A stretch of 64,000 nucleotides of DNA, taken from positions 1,798,001-1,862,000 of the forward strand of contig CAWCNI010000004.1 in the NCBI GenBank assembly GCA_963796915.1. Direction: 5' to 3'. The notes under the pieces are model-generated. The model saw only the letters and a program-made list of their open reading frames with translations. It searched no databases and was not told the origin of the DNA. The position numbers were made by a program, and so were the translations under genes. This document shows positions 34,167 to 48,132 of this stretch, one piece after another. Positions within the stretch are counted from its first letter, which is position 1. Each line of letters opens with the position of its first letter. This stretch comes from JAENWD01 sp963796915. GTDB taxonomy: Bacteria > Acidobacteriota > Vicinamibacteria > Vicinamibacterales > JAENWD01.

Positions 34167-36827
34167 ATGTCTCTTGAGCCCAATAGCCAGCTCGGCCCCT
34201 ATCGCATCGTCGCGCCGCTCGGCGCCGGCGGGATGGGCGAAGTGTTTCGCGCCCGCGACCCGAAGCTGGATCGTGACGTCGCGATCAAGGTGCTGCCGGC
34301 GAATCTGGCCGCCGATCAGGACGCGCTCGGCCGATTCGAGCGTGAAGCCAAGGCTGTCGCGGCGCTGTCGCACCCGAACATCCTGGCCATTCACGACTTC
34401 GGGCAGGCCGGCGGTCGTCACTACGCCGTCATGGAGCTGCTCGAAGGACAGACACTCCGTCAGGTCCTCGAGGTCGGCCCGCTCCCGCCGAAGAAGGCGA
34501 TCGAGTTCGGCCGCCAGATCGCGGAAGGCCTTGCCGCGGCGCATGGCAAGGGGATCGTCCACCGCGACCTGAAGCCGGAGAACCTGTTCGTCACCCGCGA
34601 CGGGCACGTCAAGATCCTGGACTTCGGTCTTGCGCGGCAGAGCGTTGCCCCCGCCGCCGGCGACACCACCCTGGCGACGATGCACAGCACGGAGCCCGGC
34701 GTCGTGCTGGGCACCGTCGGCTACATGGCGCCGGAGCAGGTGCGCGGCCAGGCGGCCGATCACCGTGCGGACATCTTCGCGTTCGGGGTCGTGCTCTACG
34801 AGATGCTGACCGGCCAGCGCGCATTCGAGCGCGCGACCGGCGCCGAGACGATGACGGCGATTCTGCGCGATGAGCCGCCGGCGCTCACGACGGTGCGCGA
34901 CACGGTGCCGCCGGCGCTCGAGCGCGTCGTCGATCACTGCCTCGAGAAGCGGCCCGAGGACAGGTTTCAATCGGCGCGGGACCTGGCGTTTGCCCTTGGC
35001 GCGTCCGTCGGCAGCGCATCGACTCGATCGGGGCCCGCTCCCTCGATCGACGTCCCTCGCAGGCCCTCGTCGAGAGCAGCGCTGGTCGCCGCCGGCGCCT
35101 TGCTGGCGGGCCTGGCCGGTGGCGCGCTTCTCCATCGGCAACTGGGTGGTGTGAGGGCGGCGGAAAAGCCAATCGACGTGCGCTACCTCACCTACTCCGG
35201 GCAGGACTTCTCGCCGACGTCTTCAGCCGACGGGCGCTCTGTCGCGTTCCGGTCGGACAGGGATGGGCACGCCCGCATCTGGCTGAAACAGCTGTCCACC
35301 GGCACCGAGGTCGCGCTCACTGAAGGGCCGCTGGACGATTTCCCGCAGTTCGCGCCCGACGGATCGACGGTGCTCTTCACGCGCATCGCGGCTGGGGGCT
35401 CGCGGGCCTTGTTCAAGGTCCCGGTCCTTGGCGGTGAGCCGCGCAGGATCGTCGAAAACGCCACCGACGGCGCGTGGTCGCCGGACGGCAGCCACATCGC
35501 CTTCCTGCGCCTGCAGCCGGCCTCGCCGGGCAAGATCGCGGCGACGGTCCTGACCGTCGCCGCCAGCGACGGAACGTCACAGCGGCCCCTCATCCGCGTC
35601 GACGGATCGGGACTGGCAGCCCCACGCTGGTCGCCGGACGGCACGAAGATCTCGATGACCGGCACCGCAGTGGGAGCTGGATCGTTCTCTCTCAGGGTCG
35701 TCAACGTCGAGACCGGCGCCGTGGAGATCGTCGTCGCGCCGACGACGTCGAGCAGGCCCTGGGCAGCCCGATGGTCGCCCTCGGGACGGTTGATGTACAC
35801 GTCGGGTCAGGTGACCGCGGGATCGCTGGCCGGGACGACGGGCCGCCTCATGGCCATCGAGCCGGGGTCGAATCACTCGGTGACGCTGTTTTCGAGTGCG
35901 GACTCGCTGGGGCGCTTCACGTTGCTCGACGAGAACCGCGCCGTTGTGGAATCGCAGGCCTCGCGTCAGAACATCGTCCAGTGGGCAGGCGGCACCGGCA
36001 CGCCGCTGTCGGTCGGGCGGGCATCAGATCGCCAGCCAATCTATTCGCCGGACGGCAAGTGGATCGTCTTCTCGTCGGATCGCACCGGCAATCTCGACCT
36101 CTGGGAGAGCTCCGTCGCCACCGGCGAACTGCGCCAGCTGACCGACGACCCTGGCGACGACTGGGACCCTGTCTTCACGCCGGCCGGTCACCTGCTGTGG
36201 AGCTCGAACCGCAGCGGCAACTTCGAGCTGTGGACGGCAGAAGGCGACGGCAGCAACGCCAGGCAACTCACCCACGACGGCGTGGATGCCGAGAACCCGA
36301 ACCCGTCGGCCGACGGCAAATGGATCGTGTACGGCTCGACACGTCCAAACCAGGCGGGCATCTGGCGCGCCCGCGCGGACGGCAGCGAGGCGACGCTGCT
36401 CGTCCCCGGCCTTCTTGGCATCCCGGATATTTCGCCGGACAACCAATACGTCCTCTACTCCGGGTTCTCGGGCAACCTGGTCGGCGCGGGTCTTCACGTG
36501 GCGCGGCTTGCTGACGGCAAGATTGTCGATTTCGAAATCGTCCCGGCGACCATCCGTCCGACCACGGCGAACCTCGGGCGGGCACGGTGGATGCCCGACA
36601 GCCGGCGGGTCGCGTTCGTCGGTCAGGACGAAAAAGGCGTCAACGGCATCTACGTGCAGGACTTCGTGCCCGGCAGCGACACCACGGCGACGCGGCGAAA
36701 GCTTGCCGGGTTCGACCCTGCTGCCGATGCCGAGACCTTCGGCCTCTCGGCGGACGCGAGCCGCGTGGCAGTGGCGGGCCGCCAGTTGGTGTCGAGTCTT
36801 CTGCTGCTGGAAGGCCTCCGCCGGTAA
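34167..36827 (+). CDS. Ser/Thr protein kinase with TolB-like beta-propeller
   Basis: 886 residues from ATG 34167. The kinase domain is complete: GAGGMGEVFRARDPKLDRD, VAIKVLPANLAADQDAL, HRDLKPENLFV, LDFGLARQ and GTVGYMAPEQVRGQA. A membrane helix (ALVAAGALLAGLAGGALLH) follows near residue 320. The rest is a WD40/TolB propeller: TYSGQDFSPTSSADGRSVAF, LTEGPLDDFPQFAPDGSTVL, IYSPDGKWIVFSSDRTGNLD, ENPNPSADGKWIVYGSTRPN. It has the same architecture as the kinase at 30372-32981 but is diverged in sequence, so it is an old paralogue. The start codon is chosen because family members begin with MSLxPGxxLGPY-like sequence. Confidence 0.92.
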   Translation: MSLEPNSQLGPYRIVAPLGAGGMGEVFRARDPKLDRDVAIKVLPANLAADQDALGRFEREAKAVAALSHPNILAIHDFGQAGGRHYAVMELLEGQTLRQVLEVGPLPPKKAIEFGRQIAEGLAAAHGKGIVHRDLKPENLFVTRDGHVKILDFGLARQSVAPAAGDTTLATMHSTEPGVVLGTVGYMAPEQVRGQAADHRADIFAFGVVLYEMLTGQRAFERATGAETMTAILRDEPPALTTVRDTVPPALERVVDHCLEKRPEDRFQSARDLAFALGASVGSASTRSGPAPSIDVPRRPSSRAALVAAGALLAGLAGGALLHRQLGGVRAAEKPIDVRYLTYSGQDFSPTSSADGRSVAFRSDRDGHARIWLKQLSTGTEVALTEGPLDDFPQFAPDGSTVLFTRIAAGGSRALFKVPVLGGEPRRIVENATDGAWSPDGSHIAFLRLQPASPGKIAATVLTVAASDGTSQRPLIRVDGSGLAAPRWSPDGTKISMTGTAVGAGSFSLRVVNVETGAVEIVVAPTTSSRPWAARWSPSGRLMYTSGQVTAGSLAGTTGRLMAIEPGSNHSVTLFSSADSLGRFTLLDENRAVVESQASRQNIVQWAGGTGTPLSVGRASDRQPIYSPDGKWIVFSSDRTGNLDLWESSVATGELRQLTDDPGDDWDPVFTPAGHLLWSSNRSGNFELWTAEGDGSNARQLTHDGVDAENPNPSADGKWIVYGSTRPNQAGIWRARADGSEATLLVPGLLGIPDISPDNQYVLYSGFSGNLVGAGLHVARLADGKIVDFEIVPATIRPTTANLGRARWMPDSRRVAFVGQDEKGVNGIYVQDFVPGSDTTATRRKLAGFDPAADAETFGLSADASRVAVAGRQLVSSLLLLEGLRR

Positions 36828-36848
36828 CGCCTCGACGCGAGTCCACAC

Positions 36849-36875
36849 CGTTCGTCCTGAGCTTAACGAAGGACG
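36849..36875. repeat. Short palindromic dispersed repeat (FVLSLxKD type)
   Basis: The sequence around TTCGTCCTGAGCTTAACGAA, with CGTCC at 36853-36857 paired to GGACG at 36871-36875, matches a small palindromic element scattered between genes in many environmental bacteria. Its translation gives phrases like PFVLSLTKD. It lies in the 148-bp gap between the kinase stop codon and the M6 protease start. Confidence 0.6.
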
Positions 36876-36975
36876 CACCACCGCCCCTACAGGCAGCAAG
36901 CGTTCGGATTCGGTCCCGCGACCGTTTACCAGACCAGGGTCCGCGAGCCACTTCGCGAACCCCGGAGGTGAACAA

Positions 36976-38359
36976 GTGCAGCACCGGACGTCCATCCGCC
37001 GCGTTCCCCCGGCGCCGCAAGTCCTCGCCCAGCTGCACGCCGACTATCTCCGCTACAAGAAGAAGGCGCGGACGCGGATTCTCCTTCAAGAAGTATCTGG
37101 CCCTCATCGGCTTCAAGGACCCGACCGCCGGCTTCGACGGCGGCGACACCGGCGCCCGCGACGTCGTCGGGTCCGACTTCGTCCTCGTCGAGGTGCCGAA
37201 GCGCGCGGTCACGGGCACTGTTCGCGTGCTGGTGCTGCTGACTGACTTTCCCGGCAAGCCCGGCGTGCGCCCGGCGCACGAGTACGAGGACATGCTGTTC
37301 TCGAAAGGCACGTTTCAGACTGGCAGCCTCCGCGACTTCTATTCAGAGGTCACCCTGGGCAAGGTGAACGTCGTCGGCACCGTCCATGGCTGGCTGCGGA
37401 TGCCCCACCCGTACGCGTACTACGTCAACGGCAAGTCCGGCACCGGCCGCTACCCGAAGAATTGCCAGCGGCTCGCCGAGGACGCGCTCGCGGTGGCGAA
37501 GGCAAAACGCCTCTCGTTCCCGAAGAGCCTCGACAACTTCGACGACGGCTCCATCACTGCCCTGGTCATCGTCCATGCCGGCCGCGGCGCCGAAGTGATG
37601 AGCACGAAGGCCTCGGCCAACGCGATCTGGTCCCACAAGGCGGACATGCACGCGCCAGTAGCCGTGTCGCGGTCGCTCTCGGCGACCAACTACCTGACGG
37701 TGCCCGAGGACTGCCACATGGGCGTCTGCGCGCACGAGCTCGGCCACCTGCTCTTTCAGTGGGACGATTTCTACGATCCGAACTACGACGACGACGGCGC
37801 GGGCTGGGACGGCGCAGGCAACTGGGATCTGATGGCAGGCGGCTCGTGGAACAACGGCGGCATCACGCCCGCACATCCCGCCGGCCTGCACAAATCCCAA
37901 CATCGCTGGGTGGAGGTCCAGCGCGTCGACTCCACCACGAGAGGTGTGGTGATTCCGCGCTACTCACGCACCAAAGGCAAAGTTGTCCGCGTCACGAGCG
38001 ACGCCTTCTCGCCGACGCAGTGCCTCATTCTCGAGAATCGTCAACGCGTGGGCTTCGACAGGATGCTGCCGGGGAAGGGCCTGCTCGTCTGGCGGGTCGA
38101 TACGCGAATGGAGCAAGTGTCTGCCAGGCGGCCGGCGATGCTGCTGATCGAGGCCGACGGCCGCCACAACCTGGAACGTCCCGACGACGAGGACGAGGGT
38201 GATGCGGGCGATCCGTTCCCGGGCCCCGGCAAGCACCGCGCGCTGAAGGACACCGGGAAGAGATCGACGTCGTTTCCGCGAAAGCGATCCGGCATCTCGC
38301 TGCAGAACATCAGGCTCGACGGCGCCGGCACCATCACGCTCGACGTCGTCATCAAGTAG
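36976..38359 (+). CDS. M6-family metalloprotease domain protein, one frameshift
   Basis: The start is GTG 36976, perfectly placed after GGAGG at 36964-36968. Its frame reads VQHRTSIRRVPPAPQVLAQL, HADYLRYKKKAR. The rest (GFSFKKYLALIGFKDPTAGF onward) is in the next frame, and deleting one base near 37075 joins them as KKKARTGFSFKKYL, giving about 460 residues. The M6 zinc site is intact: GVCAHELGHLLFQWDDFYD, with a Met-turn-like GNWDLMAGGSWN further on. There is no classic signal peptide. Relatives include immune-inhibitor-A-like secreted proteases. A C-terminal beta-strand region (ISLQNIRLDGAGTITLDVVI) ends the protein. It follows the propeller kinase on the same strand. Confidence 0.82.
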
Positions 38360-38375
38360 GACAGGCGCCCGCCGG

Positions 38376-40016
38376 CTACGCTTGCGATGCGGAGTCGCCC
38401 GTGGCACCCCGACGCGTGCGACTGGCGTCCTCCAGCACTTGAAACAGCTCCACTTCGTTGACAGGCTTCACCAGGTGGACGTCAAAGCCCGCGTCTGCCG
38501 TCCGCTGCCGGTCACGTTGCTGGCCCCAGCCCGTCACGGCCACCAGCGTGGCGCGACCGCCCCAGTCGCAGCGGCGAATCTGGCGTGCGGTTTCAAGTCC
38601 GTCCATTCCCGGCATGCCGAGGTCGAGCAGCACCACGTCGGGCTGGAAGTCGCTGGCGACGGCGACGGCCTCCACGCCGTTGCTGGCCGTCCGGACGTCG
38701 TGACCGGCCATCTGGAGACGCAGCGACAGCGACTCTGCCGCGTCGTCGTTGTCGTCGGCCACGAGGATGCGACACGGCGGGACGACGGGCAGCGGGCGAT
38801 GCATCGCTGCGGCAGGCGCAGCGCCACGCGCCTGCCTTGGCATCGCCGGCAGCCGCACCGTGAGCGTCGTGCCGCGGCCGTGGCCTTCGCTGGACGCCGT
38901 GATGCTGCCGCCGTGCATCTCTGTCAGGCGGCGCGAAAGCGCGAGGCCGATGCCGAGGCCGCCCTGCGAGCCGCCAGACTTGTCGTGCACTTGCGTGAAC
39001 AGATCGAAGATCGCGGGAATGAGCTCCGCGGGAATGCCGATGCCGGAGTCGGCAATGCGAATCACGGCGTCGTTGCCCTCGAGCAGGACCGCGACGCGAA
39101 TGCGGCCGCCTGGCTCGGTGAATTTGGCGGCGTTCTGGAGGATGTTGCCCACCACCTGCACGAGCCGTGTCTTGTCGCCGTCGACAGTGATCAGCTCGTC
39201 AGGCAGGTCTACGGTGAGCTCGTGACGGCGGGCGTCGACGATGGGCCTGGCGGTCTCGACCGCGCGCGCGATGATGGCGTCCACCAGCACCGCCTCGCGT
39301 CTCAATGCGATCATGCCGCGCGTGATACGGGACACGTCGAGCAGGTCGTCGATGAGCGTGACGAGATGCTCGACCTGCCGCTCGATGACGTCTCGCGCAA
39401 AGGTCTGCTGCGCGGGCCCCAGCTCTCTGAGCCGGAGCAGCTGCACTGCGGTACGAATGGGCGCAAGAGGATTGCGCAGCTCGTGTGCCAGCATCGCCAG
39501 GAACTCGTCCTTGCGCTGGTCCGCCTGCTGCAGCGCCGCCGTGCTCGCCTCGAGCGCCGCAGTGCGCTCCGCCACTCTCGCTTCCAGCTCGCTGTTCAGT
39601 CGCTCCAGCGCGCTGCTCTTCCTGTGGAGCTCGGCGAAGACACTGACTTTGGCGCGCAGGATCTCGGGGACGACAGGCACCGGCACGTAGTCCACGGCGC
39701 CGCACTCGTAGCCACGCAGCCGGTCCAGGTCTGTCAGCAGGACCGCGGACACGAAGATGATCGCGGTCTTCTGGAACCGCGGATGCTGGCGAATCATCGC
39801 CACCAGCTCGTAGCCGTCCAGATCCGGCATGCAGACGTCCACCAGCACCACGCCGATGTCCTGGCGCAGGAGGCACTCCAGCGCCTCGGTCGCCGAGCTC
39901 GCCTTGATCAGGTTCTCGCCGAGCTCGCCGAGGATCGTCTCGTAGGTCAGGAGCTTCGACGGCTGGTCGTCCACCAGCAGGATGTTGACTCGATCGATTC
40001 GCGTTGTCGTGGTCAT
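38376..40016 (-). CDS. Hybrid histidine kinase: receiver, kinase, receiver
   Basis: 546 residues with no membrane segments. Residues about 10-130 are a receiver (VNILLVDDQPSKLLTYETIL; phospho-acceptor Asp in GVVLVDVCMPDLDGYE). A short coiled coil leads to HisKA (DEFLAMLAHELRNPLAPIRT, phospho-His in AHELR) and HATPase (NILQNAAKFTEPGGRI, IRIADSGIGIPAELIP, GGLGIGLALSRRL). A C-terminal receiver follows (CRILVADDNDDAAESLSLRL, Asp in PDVVLLDLGMPGMDG). It begins 8 bp after the stop of the giant poly-HAMP kinase, so the two form an operon and probably a phosphorelay. The GAGGTG site overlaps the upstream stop codon. Confidence 0.92.
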   Translation of the reverse strand: MTTTTRIDRVNILLVDDQPSKLLTYETILGELGENLIKASSATEALECLLRQDIGVVLVDVCMPDLDGYELVAMIRQHPRFQKTAIIFVSAVLLTDLDRLRGYECGAVDYVPVPVVPEILRAKVSVFAELHRKSSALERLNSELEARVAERTAALEASTAALQQADQRKDEFLAMLAHELRNPLAPIRTAVQLLRLRELGPAQQTFARDVIERQVEHLVTLIDDLLDVSRITRGMIALRREAVLVDAIIARAVETARPIVDARRHELTVDLPDELITVDGDKTRLVQVVGNILQNAAKFTEPGGRIRVAVLLEGNDAVIRIADSGIGIPAELIPAIFDLFTQVHDKSGGSQGGLGIGLALSRRLTEMHGGSITASSEGHGRGTTLTVRLPAMPRQARGAAPAAAMHRPLPVVPPCRILVADDNDDAAESLSLRLQMAGHDVRTASNGVEAVAVASDFQPDVVLLDLGMPGMDGLETARQIRRCDWGGRATLVAVTGWGQQRDRQRTADAGFDVHLVKPVNEVELFQVLEDASRTRRGATGDSASQA

Positions 40017-40024
40017 GCGTCACC

Positions 40025-45758
<5,734 letters not shown>

Positions 45759-45933
45759 GCGCCAGCTCCGTTTCAGGGAGTGTCGTAGAACGCTACAACC
45801 GGGCAGAAATTTCCCCCGGCAATGCCTTCCGACCGGCCACTCCGCGGCTTATTTGCGAGATCTGCGGGGTCGCAGGGCAAAATGTGTGCTCAGTCGAGTC
45901 GGCTCGATCGGGCCGGGTCTCCTCGGCAGCCCA

Positions 45934-46962
45934 TCACGCCTTGAGGGCCACGATGACTCCCCGGCCGACGGCCGTCGGGACGGGGCCGGACGGCTGGAAT
46001 CCCGCCTCGCGCATCCATTGGGCGATTTCGGCCACCGAATAGCAGCGCCCCTGGCAAATGTGCATCAGCAGGACCGAATAGCCGGCGATCGGCAGCGGGC
46101 CCGTCTTCTCCGGATTCAGAAACGCGTCGTGGACGGCGAGCAGGCCCCCGCCGGGCAGCGCGTCGTAGGACGCGCGCAGCAGCAGCTGCACGACGTCGGC
46201 GTCCCAGTCGTGCAGGACGTTGGAGAAGAGGTGGACGTCGTGCCCGCCTGGCAGGGAGCCGTCGAGCATGTCTCCGGCGATCACGCCAACCCGATCCCCG
46301 AAGCCTCGATCGGCGATCGCGCGCGCGGCGACGCGGTCCACCGGCGGCTTCTCGAGGACCGACGCCTGCAGCTCCCGAAAACGCGCGGCGAGCGCGCAGG
46401 CAAAGATGCCGGACCCGCCGGCGATGTCGAGCACGCGGCGCCGGCCGCCGAGGTCGATGCTCCGCGCCAGCGCCTGTGCTGTCGGCAGACCGCGACAGTC
46501 CATCGCGGCGATGAACTCGTTGGCGAAGGCCTCGTTCTCCATGGCCCGATGCCAGTCGCCCTGGTCCGCTCGGCCAGCGTAGTTCGCCGGCGTGTCGGTG
46601 CGCAGCACCTCCAGAAGGTCCCCGGCAACGGGCCGGTCCTCGACCTTCGGAAAGTACGGACCGAGGAATCGGGGCGACGTCTTGACGAGGTGTTCGCTCG
46701 CCAGTCTCGTGTTCCGCAACAGCGCGCCGTCGCGTGTCAGCAACTCCATCGCCGCGAACAGCGTGGTCATGACATCGACCGGCCGCTGATGGAGGCCGAA
46801 GTGCCGCGCGATGTCGTCGACACTTGAAGGGTTCGTTTCGAGCCAGCTGAACAGGTCCAGGCCCTTGAGTCCGGCGACCAGCATGTCGGTCGCGTACAAC
46901 TCGTCACGGCTGCGAAACAGGGGTGTCGGATCGGCGTCCGGCCCGCGCGTCAGATCGATCAT
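45934..46962 (-). CDS. SAM-dependent O-methyltransferase (plant-type O-MT family)
   Basis: 342 residues. The N-terminal winged-helix dimerisation region (ELYATDMLVAGLKGLDLFSW, VDDIARHFGLHQRPVDVMTT) precedes the catalytic domain with motif I RRVLDIAGGSGIFACALAAR. The SAM-binding acidic region and the motif DVHLFSNVLHDWDADVVQLL follow, where the His of HDWD is the usual catalytic base. Members methylate hydroxyls of small aromatic or polyketide metabolites such as acetylserotonin or anthracyclines. The gene stands alone on the minus strand; its start lies only 20 bp from the start of the divergent HExxH-protein gene. No biosynthetic cluster is visible around it. Confidence 0.85.
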   Translation of the reverse strand: MIDLTRGPDADPTPLFRSRDELYATDMLVAGLKGLDLFSWLETNPSSVDDIARHFGLHQRPVDVMTTLFAAMELLTRDGALLRNTRLASEHLVKTSPRFLGPYFPKVEDRPVAGDLLEVLRTDTPANYAGRADQGDWHRAMENEAFANEFIAAMDCRGLPTAQALARSIDLGGRRRVLDIAGGSGIFACALAARFRELQASVLEKPPVDRVAARAIADRGFGDRVGVIAGDMLDGSLPGGHDVHLFSNVLHDWDADVVQLLLRASYDALPGGGLLAVHDAFLNPEKTGPLPIAGYSVLLMHICQGRCYSVAEIAQWMREAGFQPSGPVPTAVGRGVIVALKA

Positions 46963-46982
46963 GTTGGCCTAGGATATCCCCC

Positions 46983-48117
46983 ATGCCATTCGTCACCGCC
47001 AGCATCAAGGCGTTCGGCGACCCGCTTCAGAAAGCGTTCGTCGAGCACACCGGTCCGTTCGGCGTCGGCTCGCTCGGCTGGACGCTGACCGACGACAACG
47101 GGAGCTTCACCTTCGACGCGGGGCCATTCGCGAGCCGCGTGGACGTGAAGGTGTACTGCCAGAACTCTGTCATCCGCGTGCTCGACGGCGGAATGGCGGT
47201 GCCCATTCCGGTGTCTCAGACAGTGAATCTGGGCAACGGCGAGAGCGTGAACATCGGCCAGCAGGATCACTACCGCATCCTGAATCAGTGCATCGACGTC
47301 TATCGCACAGTCTGGAAGCAGTTTCGTCCTTACAACAGGAGCAGCCGCGGTGACTTCCCGCTGGGGAAGAAGGCGACCGTGCGGCAGACGTTCGCGGACT
47401 CGAAGCGGCTGGAGTTGAGCTATCCCGATCAGTTCCCCTCTACGCTCGCGTTCACTGAGCCGTCAGGGCTGAACAATTCCGGCTACCCGTTCCTGCACAT
47501 CAAGGATCGTCACAACGACGGACGGCTGTTCGGCACGCCCGACTCGATTGCGACGCATCACGATGCGTCACTTCTCCCGCACGAGATGGGCCACGCCTTT
47601 CATTTCTCGACGCTCGCGGCGACGACGCGGGAGTCGATTGAGGCGCAGTATCTCGGGTTCCTCCTGACGCATGTCCCGTTTCACGACGTCGCGCTCCAGA
47701 CGACCCCGTTTGTGGCGTTCATCGAGGCCGTGGGTATTTTCTCGGAGCGGTTCTTCGCCTTCAGCAAGCTGGTGAAGCCGCATCTCTCTGGCGTGGCGCT
47801 CCGGAAGGCATTCTTCCGCGACGAGCTCGGCGCGCAGAGCCTGGCCAGTGCGCTGATCGATCCGTACACGCCGGTGGGCACGCGCGACAGCGCCGGGGAC
47901 GTCCAGCCGGCGTTCCGGGGAAACGATATCGAGGGCGCTGTGTACCGGAGCGATCTATCTGGATTTCGCCAGCCGCATCGGCATGCGCGATGCCGTCGGC
48001 CTTGTGCTCGACAGCAACGCGACGAGCTTCGACGAGTTCAGCCAGCACGTCTCCGGCCGTGGCAACAGCGCTTGGCGGCACGCGCTGGACGCGGTGATCA
48101 ACACGTGGGGATTCTGA
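46983..48117 (+). CDS. Putative zinc peptidase-like protein (HEMGH), one frameshift
   Basis: The frame from ATG 46983 (MPFVTASIKAFGDPLQKAFV) runs to GNDIEGAVY. One extra base near 47945 then shifts it; removing it continues as GAIYLDFASRIGMRDAVGLV and ends NTWGF at 48117, about 377 residues. A zinc-binding HEMGH occurs in ASLLPHEMGHAFHFSTLA, and a possible third ligand lies further on. The first 100 residues form a beta domain (FTFDAGPFASRVDVKVYCQN). I know no named family for it; the HExGH, the preceding transthyretin/Ig-like domain and the helical C-terminus suggest a metallopeptidase. There is no signal peptide. It starts 20 bp from the divergent O-methyltransferase start. Confidence 0.65.
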
Positions 48118-48132
48118 GCGGGTGCACGGATC

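Noticed and set aside
36587..37060. Upstream extension of the M6 protease in the catalytic-domain frame
   Set aside because: It overlaps the end of the kinase gene and the palindromic repeat; the GTG at 36976 in the other frame has a perfect ribosome-binding site and family-like N-terminus.
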